Assembly: GCF_014651615.1 (NCBI RefSeq)
Contig: NZ_BMXF01000002.1
Location: 737,629 to 801,628, forward strand
DNA length: 64,000 nucleotides
Direction of reading: 5' to 3'
Source of the DNA: Persicitalea jodogahamensis
Lineage (GTDB): Bacteria; Bacteroidota; Bacteroidia; Cytophagales; Spirosomataceae
Positions 16,488 to 25,602 of this stretch are shown piece after piece. The notes beneath the pieces were generated by a model. It worked only from the letters and a program-made list of their open reading frames with translations, was not told the origin of the DNA and did not search any database. The position numbers and the translations under genes are program-made. Position 1 is the stretch's first letter; each line of letters starts with the position of its first letter.

Positions 16488-17864
16488 ATGTCGGCAGCCA
16501 GCAGAAAGTTAGTGATATTGGGAGGCGGCGAAAGCGGCGTGGGCGCGGCACTGCTCGGAAAATCCAGGGGATTTGAGGTTTTTCTGTCCGATCGCAGCCC
16601 GCTTCAGACTACCTACCGCGAAGTGTTGAATACCGCCAGAATTCCTTTCGAAGAAGGTGCGCATACTGAAGGTAAGATTCTGGAAGCCAACGAGGTAGTT
16701 AAAAGTCCCGGCATTTCGGATACGGCGCATATCGTTCAGGAGCTCTATCGTCGCAACATTCCCGTCATTTCAGAAATCGAGTTCGCAGCACGCTACACCG
16801 ATGCCAGGCTTATCGCAATTACGGGAAGCAACGGCAAGACAACCACCACGCTGCTGATCTACCATTTGCTCCGCGAAGCCGGGCTGTCGGTTGGGCTGGC
16901 CGGAAATGTGGGAGCAAGCTTCGCTGCGCAGGTTGCCAGCGATCAGAAAGATTTTTATGTGTTGGAAATCAGTAGTTTTCAGCTGGATAATATGTACGAT
17001 TTCCGGGCCAATGTTGCGGTGTTGCTCAATATAACACCCGATCACCTGGATCGTTACGACTATGATTTTCAGAAATACGTTCAGTCCAAATTCCGAATCG
17101 TTCAGAACCAGACTGGGGATGATGACTTTATTTACTTTGCCGAAAGTAAGGCACTTACCACCGAATTAGAAAAACGGACGCTGCCCGCCCGACTCTGGCC
17201 CATATCTCTTGAAAATAAGCTGGTTAAAGGAGGCTACCTGGCCGACGGTGTATTGACTGTCCGCGGCCACGATCAGGATTTTTCAATCCCTTCCGAAGAC
17301 CTGCCGATCCAGGGTCCCCATAACGCTATCAATGCTCTGGCGGCCATCTTGGCGGCACAATCCGTTGGAATATCTGCCGAACAGATCCGTTCCGGTTTGC
17401 GCTCCTTCGTCAATGCACCGCACCGGCTCGAATCAATCATTACACTGGAAGGTGTAGAGTACGTTAACGATTCCAAGGCTACCAACGTGGATTCAGTTTA
17501 CTACGCACTTGGTAGTTTTAACCGACCCATTGTATTGATTATCGGCGGGGTAGACAAAGGCAACGACTACGCTCAGATCGAGCCATTGGTAAAAGAAAAG
17601 GTCAAGGGCATAATTGCGCTGGGTACGGATACCAAAAAGCTAGCCGATTATTTTATAGGGGCGGTTCCTCAATTTCATGAGACGCAAAGCCTGGAAGAGG
17701 CAGTGCGGACAGCCCGCGCCTGGGCGGCCCCCGGCGACGTGGTGTTGCTCTCTCCTGCCTGTGCCAGTTTTGATTTATTCAAAAACTATCTGGACCGGGG
17801 CGATCAGTTCCGAAACGAAGTACTTGCATTGAAACCCACACCAATTGAAGTTAACACAAAATAG
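16488..17864 (+). CDS. murD: UDP-N-acetylmuramoyl-L-alanine-D-glutamate ligase
   Basis: A 458-residue cytoplasmic ligase that adds D-glutamate to UDP-MurNAc-L-Ala. Motifs: N-terminal Rossmann-like LGGGESGVG (11-19), the Mur ATP loop TGSNGKTTTT (about 112-121), LEISSFQLDNM, LNITPDHLDRY, the PHRLE block, and VNDSKATN (about 325-332) in the central/C-terminal domain. Normal length. It is the first cell-wall gene after the mscL terminator; mraY, murE, ftsI and the mraZ/mraW head of the usual cluster are not upstream here. ftsW follows after 21 bases. Confidence 0.96.
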   Translation: MSAASRKLVILGGGESGVGAALLGKSRGFEVFLSDRSPLQTTYREVLNTARIPFEEGAHTEGKILEANEVVKSPGISDTAHIVQELYRRNIPVISEIEFAARYTDARLIAITGSNGKTTTTLLIYHLLREAGLSVGLAGNVGASFAAQVASDQKDFYVLEISSFQLDNMYDFRANVAVLLNITPDHLDRYDYDFQKYVQSKFRIVQNQTGDDDFIYFAESKALTTELEKRTLPARLWPISLENKLVKGGYLADGVLTVRGHDQDFSIPSEDLPIQGPHNAINALAAILAAQSVGISAEQIRSGLRSFVNAPHRLESIITLEGVEYVNDSKATNVDSVYYALGSFNRPIVLIIGGVDKGNDYAQIEPLVKEKVKGIIALGTDTKKLADYFIGAVPQFHETQSLEEAVRTARAWAAPGDVVLLSPACASFDLFKNYLDRGDQFRNEVLALKPTPIEVNTK

Positions 17865-17885
17865 GAGTAACTCTCCACGGATGAA

Positions 17886-19031
17886 ATGGACACACTGCGC
17901 AAAACAAGGGAAATAACACAGGCCTGGTTTGAGCGGAACATGAAAGGCGATCCCTGGCTTTGGGGTATTGCGCTGTTTCTGCTGGGTGGTGGGGTCATCG
18001 TTGTCTACAGCGCCAGTGTGATGCAGGCTTACATGTATTACGGCGGCGATACAGAATTTGTATTATTCAAGCAGATACAGCTTGCCATAGCCACCTTTGT
18101 GATTATGTACCTGGTACATTTGATCCCCTACACCAAGTTTGTGTTTTTCTCCCGGATGGGTGTTTGGCTGGCTGTGATTCTCCTGCTTTTTACCTTTTTT
18201 GAAGGCGTGCGGGTCAATGAGGCCGATCGCTGGATAAAAATACCAATCATCAACCAGAGTTTTCAGCCCTCGGAAGTTGCCAAGATTACTTTGATTGCAC
18301 ACCTGGCGCTTATCCTGGCCCTGCGCTTCAAAAAAGACTGGAGCGATATGCGACTGCTGGTGGAACCCATGTTGATGATTGGCTTGGTGTGCGCCCTCAT
18401 TTTTCGCTCCAACGTTTCTACGGCCGCCCTCCTGGGAGCTACCTGTTTCATGATGCTTTACGTAGGTAAAGTACCCAAGCGCTACCTGGCCATTACCATG
18501 GTGAGTTTTTTGGTAGTTTCGGGGTTGTTGGTGGTTTTGAAAGTCGGACAAAGAGGCAGAACTGCCGAAGCGAGGTTAGAATCATTCATGGACTCTGATA
18601 CGGTTTCGATGCAATCCTCCAATGCCTACAAGGCCATGGCCCGGGGGGGCATATTGGGAGAAGGCGTTGCCAAAAGCTATCAAAAACACTATCTCCCCAA
18701 CGGCGACAGCGACTTTATTTTTGCCATTATCGTTGAGGAATACGGTTTGGTGGGGGCGCTGGTTGTGATTGCTGCTTTCTTATTGCTGCTCTATCGTGGG
18801 CTGAGAGCCATAAGTAAACCCAAACGGCCCTACGGTGGACTGCTGTCGGCGGGGCTAACGTTCAGTATTGTTTTTCAGGCATTTGCAACGATGGCCGTCA
18901 CGGTAGGCCTGTTCCCGACAACCGGTCAGACGCTCCCCTTTATTAGCAATGGGGGTACTTCAATGTTGCTGACAGGTGCGGCCATGGGCATTATTCTCAG
19001 CGTCAGCCGGGGAGAATTGGAGGAGATTTAA
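17886..19031 (+). CDS. ftsW: FtsW-type peptidoglycan glycosyltransferase (SEDS family)
   Basis: A 381-residue polytopic membrane protein of the SEDS family with about ten helices. Conserved features are VVYSASVMQAYMY after the first helix, ADRWIKIPIINQSFQPSEVAK (about 119-139) with the invariant Pro-Ser-Glu, the large loop with GDSDFIFAIIVEEYG (about 278-292), and PFISNGGTSML near the C-terminus. With FtsI it polymerises septal glycan strands. Position between murD and murG identifies FtsW rather than RodA. Confidence 0.95.
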   Translation: MDTLRKTREITQAWFERNMKGDPWLWGIALFLLGGGVIVVYSASVMQAYMYYGGDTEFVLFKQIQLAIATFVIMYLVHLIPYTKFVFFSRMGVWLAVILLLFTFFEGVRVNEADRWIKIPIINQSFQPSEVAKITLIAHLALILALRFKKDWSDMRLLVEPMLMIGLVCALIFRSNVSTAALLGATCFMMLYVGKVPKRYLAITMVSFLVVSGLLVVLKVGQRGRTAEARLESFMDSDTVSMQSSNAYKAMARGGILGEGVAKSYQKHYLPNGDSDFIFAIIVEEYGLVGALVVIAAFLLLLYRGLRAISKPKRPYGGLLSAGLTFSIVFQAFATMAVTVGLFPTTGQTLPFISNGGTSMLLTGAAMGIILSVSRGELEEI

Positions 19032-19105
19032 TTATTAAATAATGAAAAGTTGGCGGCTAAATTAAGATTCAATACATGAACGCCTGAGCAACCAAACCTT
19101 TAAAA

Positions 19106-20233
19106 ATTACACAAATCAACAAATCGACAGACAAACAATCGCGGCGCGTCATTATTAGTGGCGGTGGTACGGGGGGGCATATTTACCCGGCCATTGCCAT
19201 TGCTGATGCCCTGCGGGCGGCGGACCCAACTACGGAGATCCTGTTTGTAGGAGCTGAGGGCAAAATGGAAATGGAGAAAGTACCTAAGGCCGGATACCGT
19301 ATTGTGGGGCTTCCCATCGTCGGTATCAAGCGGGCGGTATCGCTGGACAACGTTGCTTTTCCCGTTAAGCTGACACGCAGCCTGCTGAAGGCCCGGTCGG
19401 TACTTCGTACTTTCCGCCCCGACGTAGCCGTGGGCGTGGGCGGGTTTGCCAGCGGGCCGTTGTTAATGGTGGCTTCTTTGCTGGGCGTACCTACCCTTAT
19501 ACAAGAGCAGAATTCCCACGCGGGCCTTACCAATAAGCTTTTAGCGAGAAGGGCAAGCACTATTTGTGTCGCCTATCCCGGTATGGAAAAGTTCTTTCTC
19601 CAGAGAAAAATAAAGTTTCTGGGTAATCCCGTTCGTCGTGATATCATCGACAGTGGGAGCAAGCGGGCCGAAGCCCTGACTCGTTTCGGCTTTGAGGAAA
19701 ACCGGAAGACGTTATTCGTCATGGGCGGAAGTCTGGGGGCACTTAGCATTAATGAGAGTATAAGCGCAGGGCTGAAACAGATCATTGGCGCCGGCTACCA
19801 GGTACTTTGGCAAACGGGGAAAGCGTACATTGAAAAAGCCCGGGAGGTCGTGGCGCATGTGGATAGCGGACGAGTCAAGGTATTTGATTTTATATATGAA
19901 ATGGACCTGGCTTATGCCGTTGCCGACGTGGTGGTATCACGGGCCGGCGCCCTATCGGTGTCAGAGCTCTGTCTTGCCGCCAAGCCGTGCATTCTGGTAC
20001 CTTACCCAGCTGCATCGGAAGACCACCAGACCAAGAATGCGCAAAATCTGACCCGGCAAAATGCGGCCAGACTGATGCCTGACAACCGTGCCGCCTCAGA
20101 ATTGGTCGAGGCGGCCATCCAACTATTGGGCGATGAACCGAAGCAAATGGAATTGAAACAGAACATCGCTAAGCTAGCCCGACCAAACGCCGCCGCCGAA
20201 ATCGCTCAGGAAGTGTTGAAGTTGATTCCTTAA
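19106..20233 (+). CDS. murG: MurG transferase; start codon unusual or damaged
   Basis: UDP-GlcNAc:lipid I N-acetylglucosamine transferase, making lipid II at the inner face of the membrane. The essential loop ISGGGTGGHIYPAIAIA is encoded from about 19151, and GVGGFASGP, EQNSHAGLTNKLLA, MGGSLGA and the sugar-binding PYPAASEDHQTKNA are all present. Yet no ATG, GTG or TTG lies between an in-frame UGA (19085-19087) and the loop. The only upstream in-frame ATG (19076) is cut off by that UGA after three codons. The first internal ATG (19265) would remove the loop. I place the start at ATT 19106; ATC 19115 is an alternative. A base-calling error or recent nonsense change is also possible. Confidence 0.8.
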   Translation: MTQINKSTDKQSRRVIISGGGTGGHIYPAIAIADALRAADPTTEILFVGAEGKMEMEKVPKAGYRIVGLPIVGIKRAVSLDNVAFPVKLTRSLLKARSVLRTFRPDVAVGVGGFASGPLLMVASLLGVPTLIQEQNSHAGLTNKLLARRASTICVAYPGMEKFFLQRKIKFLGNPVRRDIIDSGSKRAEALTRFGFEENRKTLFVMGGSLGALSINESISAGLKQIIGAGYQVLWQTGKAYIEKAREVVAHVDSGRVKVFDFIYEMDLAYAVADVVVSRAGALSVSELCLAAKPCILVPYPAASEDHQTKNAQNLTRQNAARLMPDNRAASELVEAAIQLLGDEPKQMELKQNIAKLARPNAAAEIAQEVLKLIP

Positions 20234-20373
20234 ACAATCGGTAGAGCGTTTCCTGGATCGTAGCAGTGTTGGTTGAGATTGTGAATATCGTAATAATTTT
20301 AATTATAAGATAATCAACTGCCACTAAAAACGAACAGGATTGACCCACCGGAAATTAAAATATCTCCCATTCA

Positions 20374-21783
20374 ATGTCTGACAGCCAAAATTTAAAATCT
20401 ACCTGGAAAAACGTATTCTTCGTCGGTATAGGCGGCATTGGCATGAGTGCTTTGGCGCGCTGGTTCAACACCAACGGATTTGCGGTCGGGGGCTACGATC
20501 GCACCCCGACACCATTAACCCGGGCTTTGGAAAGTGAAGGGATTACCGTTTGCTACGACGATGCTGTAGAGCAGATTCCAGAGGCTGTTCTGCAGGATAC
20601 AGTCAAAACCTTAATCGTATATACGCCTGCCATTCCCGCCGGACACCGTCAAATGGAGTATTTCAAGGACCAGGGATATACTTTACAGAAACGCTCGCAG
20701 GTACTGGGCTGGATTACGCAAAATCTGCGCACGGTAGGCGTAGCCGGAACGCACGGCAAAACTACCACATCCTCAATGGTGGCCCACCTGCTACGGGCAT
20801 CGGGTGTCAACTGTACCGCTTTTCTGGGGGGGATCACCCAAAACTATGGTACGAATTTTTTACTGAATGAACCCACCGAAAAAGCCGATGAGGTCGTTTG
20901 TGTGGTAGAGGCTGACGAATTTGATCGTTCCTTTCTGACGCTACATCCTGATCTGGCGATTGTTACATCTACTGACGCCGACCATCTGGACATTTATGGC
21001 GAACATGGAGCTTTATTGGAGTCTTTTCGGGATTTTGTGGGTCAGATCAAGCCAGAAGGAGTTTTGTTTATGCGAGAAGGGTTGGAATTGGCTGCTGGAA
21101 CCAAAGCAGAAGTGTTGGAATATTCTCTACAGACGGGCAATTATCGCAGCAAAAACCTGCGAATTGAAAATGCCCGTTTCGTTTTTGATATAATTTATCC
21201 GGACGGGGAAATAAAAGATGTATCCATGCGGGTACCGGGCTACCACAATGTCGAGAATGCAATCGCGGCCAGTGCAGCGGCCCTGCGGCTGGGAGTGTCG
21301 CCCGACCGGATTCGGGACGGATTGGCCAGTTATCGGGGGGTGAAGCGGCGATTTGAATATGTCATCGAAACAGAGGATCTTACTTTTATCGACGACTACG
21401 CCCACCATCCGACTGAAATTGAAGCATTCCTGACATCCGTTCGAGCCCTTTATCCTAATCGGCACATCACCGCTATCTTTCAACCTCACCTCTTTACCCG
21501 CACCCGCGACTTCGCCGAGGGCTTCGCTACCAGCTTAGGCCTGGCCGACCGGCTGTTCCTGTTGGAAATCTACCCGGCTCGGGAGCAACCCATTGCTGGC
21601 GTGAATTCTCAGATGTTGTTGGAAAAAGTTAAGTTGGGTGATAAAGAAATTATCTCAAATGAAAATTTACTTCGTAAATTGGAAAGGATTGATATAGAGG
21701 TGTTGGTTACGATTGGCGCTGGTGATATCGACCGGCTGGTTCCGGACATCGCGCAGCTGTTGAAAGCTCCGCTTGCTAATTAA
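20374..21783 (+). CDS. murC: UDP-N-acetylmuramate-L-alanine ligase
   Basis: A 469-residue cytoplasmic Mur ligase that attaches L-alanine to UDP-MurNAc. It has the N-terminal FFVGIGGIGMSALARW block (about 15-30), the ATP loop GTHGKTTTSSMVAHLL (about 124-139), EADEFDRSFL, TSTDADHLDIYG, and DDYAHHPTEIEA (about 345-356). Length is normal. It follows murG after 140 bases that contain no gene and precedes ftsQ by 27 bases. Confidence 0.96.
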   Translation: MSDSQNLKSTWKNVFFVGIGGIGMSALARWFNTNGFAVGGYDRTPTPLTRALESEGITVCYDDAVEQIPEAVLQDTVKTLIVYTPAIPAGHRQMEYFKDQGYTLQKRSQVLGWITQNLRTVGVAGTHGKTTTSSMVAHLLRASGVNCTAFLGGITQNYGTNFLLNEPTEKADEVVCVVEADEFDRSFLTLHPDLAIVTSTDADHLDIYGEHGALLESFRDFVGQIKPEGVLFMREGLELAAGTKAEVLEYSLQTGNYRSKNLRIENARFVFDIIYPDGEIKDVSMRVPGYHNVENAIAASAAALRLGVSPDRIRDGLASYRGVKRRFEYVIETEDLTFIDDYAHHPTEIEAFLTSVRALYPNRHITAIFQPHLFTRTRDFAEGFATSLGLADRLFLLEIYPAREQPIAGVNSQMLLEKVKLGDKEIISNENLLRKLERIDIEVLVTIGAGDIDRLVPDIAQLLKAPLAN

Positions 21784-21810
21784 TGGACAAAGCCTTATAA
21801 TATTAACGGC

Positions 21811-22587
21811 ATGTTACGTAATTTTGACTATTACAAAAAATGGCTGGGTAAAATCGTTTGGTTTGCGGTCTTACTTATATGTGTAGGCATGGCCGAAAGT
21901 AAACTAAGCCGTCAGCAGTGCGACGATTTGGTGGTCAAAGTGGATTACGACTCGGGAATAAGGTTTATCGACCAGGCGGATGTAGAAAAAATCCTGACAG
22001 ACAATGGACGGGATCCCGTCCATGGCAACCGGCAGCAGGAGGTGAGCCTTAGGACTTTGGAAAACCGGGTCAAAGCCAATAAGTTGATTGAAGATTGTCA
22101 GGTGTATCACGATTTGAACGGAAACCTGGTCGTGGACATTCAGCAGCAAAAGCCGCTGGCTCGTTGGATCGGTTCATCAAGGCAAGGGGAGTGGCGGGGA
22201 ACAGATGGCTTTTATATCAACGCCGAAGGTGATTTTATCCCGCTGTCCGACCGATTTTCGGCACGAGTGCTGCTAGTGTCGGGAGATTTTTTTAAAAATA
22301 AAAAAGACTTGCACACCGAAGCGGGAAGGCAGGTGGTAGATATGATTCGTTATTTGGGCGAAGACCCTTTCTGGAAGGCGCAGGTCATCCAAATGGACGT
22401 ATCGAAGTCTGGATTCGTGGAACTGAAAACCGCCTTGGGCGACCAGTTGATTGAATTTGGTAAAGCGGAGAATGTTGCGGCAAAGCTGCTAAAACTCCGC
22501 ATTTTTTATAACAAAGTGATGGCTGCCGACTGGAGCCGTTACGACCGGATAAATCTCCGATTCCGCGACCAGGTGGTTTGCGAATAA
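21811..22587 (+). CDS. ftsQ: cell division protein FtsQ-like
   Basis: A 258-residue bitopic membrane protein with a short cytoplasmic start, one membrane helix (about 13-29, IVWFAVLLICVGMAES) and a periplasmic part that begins with a POTRA-like region (VKVDYDSGIRFIDQADVEKIL). FtsQ links early and late divisome proteins. Sequence is weakly conserved in this family, and the call rests on size, topology and position between murC and ftsA, which start 27 bases before and 22 bases after. Confidence 0.85.
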   Translation: MLRNFDYYKKWLGKIVWFAVLLICVGMAESKLSRQQCDDLVVKVDYDSGIRFIDQADVEKILTDNGRDPVHGNRQQEVSLRTLENRVKANKLIEDCQVYHDLNGNLVVDIQQQKPLARWIGSSRQGEWRGTDGFYINAEGDFIPLSDRFSARVLLVSGDFFKNKKDLHTEAGRQVVDMIRYLGEDPFWKAQVIQMDVSKSGFVELKTALGDQLIEFGKAENVAAKLLKLRIFYNKVMAADWSRYDRINLRFRDQVVCE

Positions 22588-22609
22588 TACTATAAACGCC
22601 CACAGAATC

Positions 22610-23977
22610 ATGAATAAAGGTATCATTTCGGTTGGATTGGATATTGGCAGTACAAAGGTGGCCGCTGTGGCTGTGGAGGCCCACGACCAGGATATGATCG
22701 AAATCATCGGATTCAGCGAAGTGAAAGTTCCTGAGGATGCTATCGTGCGGGGGGCTGTTAAAAACGTGAAGCAGGTAGGTATGGCTATTCGCTCCGCCAT
22801 CTCGGAACTGGCCATGCGCTCCGATCTGGACATCCGCAACGTCAATGTGGGTTTTGGTGGTACCAACATTCAGGTTTCGTCCATAACACCCAACATGGTG
22901 CGCCCCACCTCGGCCAGTAGCAACGAGGTAACTCAGACTGACGTGGATCAGCTCATCCGTGACCTGTACCGCGCACAAACCGAACCCAATAACGAGGTAA
23001 TGCACATCATTCCCGGTGAGTTCACCGTGGACAATGGAAAAGGTGTGAAAGAGCCGGTTGGACGCATCGGCGTTCGGCTGGGTGGGCAATTTCTGGTGGT
23101 CGCCAGCAACAAGCAGGTAATCGACGCCACGCGCAACAGTCTTAAATGGGCCGACCCCGAACTTATTCACGAACAATTGCTGCTTTCACCCATCGCTGCC
23201 GGACTGGCCGTGCTGAACGATGAAGAAATGGCAGCGGGGACCGCTTTGGTGGACATTGGCGATCATGTTACAGATATCGTAATTTATCACGACGGCGTGG
23301 TCCGGCACATCGTCTCCATTCCAATTGGTGGTTCGCAGATTACCTCCGATCTCAAAATTGGTTGTGGTATCCAAAAGAACAATGCTGAAAGCCTAAAGCA
23401 ACAGCATGGTGAAGGGCTCTCTGAACCGATCCCCCTGAATATCGAGATTCTGGTTAATTACCTGCGTGGCCGCGAGCCGAAGCGGGTACTTAAGAAAAAC
23501 GTAGCGCTCATTATAGAAGAGCGACTCAAGGAATTGGCCGCTCTGGTCTATGCCGAAATCCTGGAATCGGGCTTTGCCGACCAACTGGTGGGAGGCCTGG
23601 TACTTACAGGTGGCACTGCTAATCTGCCCGATATTGAAACGGTGTTCAGCCGCGTAGCGGGTGGAATGCCCGTAAAGGTTGGTATCCCTGCCGGACTGGC
23701 CAACACCCCAAAGGCTGATGAAGTGGCCAATACCCTGTACGCTACGGCGGTGGGCCTGGCTTGGGCGGGCATCAAGAGGGTGGACCCCCGCCTTGATTCA
23801 ATTTGTCCGACACCAGCCGCACCTCCCAAAAAGCCGCCAGTCCGGGACAGCCGTAGCTATAATTCGGGGGAACAAAACAGTAATCCTGACAGTGGCGGTC
23901 TCTTTCCCGGCTGGAACCTTAAAAACCTTTTTGGGGGTGGTGACAATAAGAATGACAAGACCGGAGGAGGATACTAA
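22610..23977 (+). CDS. ftsA: cell division protein FtsA
   Basis: A 455-residue actin-fold ATPase that tethers FtsZ to the membrane. Motifs: phosphate 1 SVGLDIGSTKVAAVAVE (about 6-22), phosphate 2 ALVDIGDHVTDIVIY (about 210-224), and the adenosine loop LVLTGGTANLPDIE (about 330-343). The C-terminal 60 residues are a Pro/Asn/Gly linker ending in an amphipathic segment (LFPGWNLKNLFG) that should be the membrane anchor. It lies directly before ftsZ with a 42-base gap. Confidence 0.96.
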   Translation: MNKGIISVGLDIGSTKVAAVAVEAHDQDMIEIIGFSEVKVPEDAIVRGAVKNVKQVGMAIRSAISELAMRSDLDIRNVNVGFGGTNIQVSSITPNMVRPTSASSNEVTQTDVDQLIRDLYRAQTEPNNEVMHIIPGEFTVDNGKGVKEPVGRIGVRLGGQFLVVASNKQVIDATRNSLKWADPELIHEQLLLSPIAAGLAVLNDEEMAAGTALVDIGDHVTDIVIYHDGVVRHIVSIPIGGSQITSDLKIGCGIQKNNAESLKQQHGEGLSEPIPLNIEILVNYLRGREPKRVLKKNVALIIEERLKELAALVYAEILESGFADQLVGGLVLTGGTANLPDIETVFSRVAGGMPVKVGIPAGLANTPKADEVANTLYATAVGLAWAGIKRVDPRLDSICPTPAAPPKKPPVRDSRSYNSGEQNSNPDSGGLFPGWNLKNLFGGGDNKNDKTGGGY

Positions 23978-24019
23978 TACAGGGTTGAAAATCCCGACTG
24001 AAAAACGAGACACACACCC

Positions 24020-25543
24020 ATGAACAGCAATTTGTATAACGCCTTGGATCAGGATTACATCGTGAATAGTATTGAAGACAATGCCGGTGAGCCTTCTATC
24101 ATCAAGGTGATCGGTGTAGGTGGCGGCGGTAGCAACGCGGTCAATTACATGTACGAGAAGAGCATTAAAGATGTGGAGTTTGCGATCTGCAACACCGATC
24201 GGCAAGCTCTGCTGGAAAGCCCCGTACCGACCAAAATTCAGCTGGGTGCCACCCTTACCAAAGGGCTTGGAGCCGGGATGGAGATAACCCGGGGCCGCGA
24301 AGCCGCTCTGGAAACAATCGAAGAAATAAAAGCCCTGCTGGGTGGGGCCACTCAGATGGTCTTCATCACGGCGGGTATGGGCGGAGGAACAGGCACAGGA
24401 GCTGCCCCGGTAATCGCCCAGATCGCCAAGGAAGAAATGAAGCTTCTCACGGTTTCGGTCGTGACGGCTCCATATTCCTGGGAGGGGTCGTTGAAGAAGA
24501 AACACGCCTTCGAGGGGATCGAGCTTCTCAAAAAGTACAGCGATACTGTATTGGTGGTTCTCAACGATAAGCTGGAAGAGCTCTTTGAGGATATGCGCAT
24601 CACGGAAGCTTTCGTCCAAGCCGACAGCATCCTGCTCAATGCCGTAAAGAGCATTTCTGAGATTATTACTACCCGGGGTAACATCAACACTGACTTTAAG
24701 GATGTCGAGCGGGTACTTAAGGAAGCCGGGCAGTCAGTGATGGGTACTGCCGAGGTGGAGGGGGACAAACGTGCCTTCGAAGCCGTGCGCCAGGCCCTTG
24801 ATTCGCCATTGCTCAATGACCGCGACATCAAGGGTGCCGAGCGGATTCTGGTTACCCTGGCATCCAGCACCAAGCATGAGGCGACCATGCGGGAGCAGAC
24901 CGAGATCTGGAAGCATGTGCTCTCTCAGGTAGGTGGTGAAGCACACCTGTTTAAGTTGGGCACCATCACTGACGACACGCTGGGTCAAAAGCTGCGCGTG
25001 ACCGTAGTGGCGGCCGGCTTCGATAGTGTCAAGCCTGCCATTGCGCCGCCTGATGCTCCCGAGGAAGTGGTAGCCATCACTGAAAAATCGGGCGAAAATG
25101 TACCGGAGATTCAAAACGGAACATCGTCTGAAGCATCTGCCGACCAGGCGCAGGAATCTGATAAGACTATTGAAGAAAATGGCGCATGGGATAATAATAA
25201 TAACACTACTGCCAACGAGCCTGGTACCCCCACGGGTAATGTGCTTAGCCCACCACCGCCGACACACGGTACATCGGATCCATTTGTTGATGTGGAGGTA
25301 CTTCCATCGCACCATTCACAGCCCATTACGCATGGTGGGGCAGCCATTCGGCATGATGATGGTGACGACTGGTCAGCAGAAGAGTATGAGCGCATCAAGG
25401 AAATGGTGCAGCGCTTCCGGAACCGCAGCCGCATCGACTGGGACGATCTTGAGCGCAACCCTGCCTACCGACGCAGCCAACTCGAACTTTGGCGGCACCC
25501 CAATTTGCCTCCGGGTGAAATGGAGCAGATCCGGTTGAGTTAA
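24020..25543 (+). CDS. ftsZ: cell division GTPase FtsZ
   Basis: A 507-residue tubulin homologue that forms the Z ring. The GTP-binding GVGGGGSNAVNYM (about 33-45), the tubulin signature GMGGGTGTGAAP (about 119-130), the T7 loop region FVQADSILLNAVKSISEII with NINTDF are present. About 180 residues follow the core: an acidic and Pro/Asn/His-rich linker and a final peptide around ERNPAYRRSQLEL, probably the partner-binding tail. E. coli FtsZ is 383 residues; a long linker is usual in Bacteroidota. A terminator follows at 25549. Confidence 0.97.
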   Translation: MNSNLYNALDQDYIVNSIEDNAGEPSIIKVIGVGGGGSNAVNYMYEKSIKDVEFAICNTDRQALLESPVPTKIQLGATLTKGLGAGMEITRGREAALETIEEIKALLGGATQMVFITAGMGGGTGTGAAPVIAQIAKEEMKLLTVSVVTAPYSWEGSLKKKHAFEGIELLKKYSDTVLVVLNDKLEELFEDMRITEAFVQADSILLNAVKSISEIITTRGNINTDFKDVERVLKEAGQSVMGTAEVEGDKRAFEAVRQALDSPLLNDRDIKGAERILVTLASSTKHEATMREQTEIWKHVLSQVGGEAHLFKLGTITDDTLGQKLRVTVVAAGFDSVKPAIAPPDAPEEVVAITEKSGENVPEIQNGTSSEASADQAQESDKTIEENGAWDNNNNTTANEPGTPTGNVLSPPPPTHGTSDPFVDVEVLPSHHSQPITHGGAAIRHDDGDDWSAEEYERIKEMVQRFRNRSRIDWDDLERNPAYRRSQLELWRHPNLPPGEMEQIRLS

Positions 25544-25548
25544 AAAAT

Positions 25549-25585
25549 GAAAAAGAGGTGAGCGTGATTCTCACCTCTTTTTCGT
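25549..25585 (+). terminator. terminator after ftsZ
   Basis: Perfect 14-base arms (25549-25562 and 25570-25583) around a seven-base loop; the 5' arm begins with an A-run and the 3' arm ends in a T-run. It ends the division cluster and probably works in both directions. Confidence 0.9.
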
Positions 25586-25602
25586 AAATATTAATCTAGA
25601 AT

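Noticed and set aside
19265-20233. murG starting at the internal ATG 19265
   Set aside because: This would remove the GGGTGGH loop, which is encoded intact and in frame upstream and is needed for catalysis.
24734-25315. Long open frame antisense to ftsZ
   Set aside because: It lies fully opposite a conserved gene, has no recognisable motif and is explained by codon composition, as are the other long antisense frames in the GC-rich genes.
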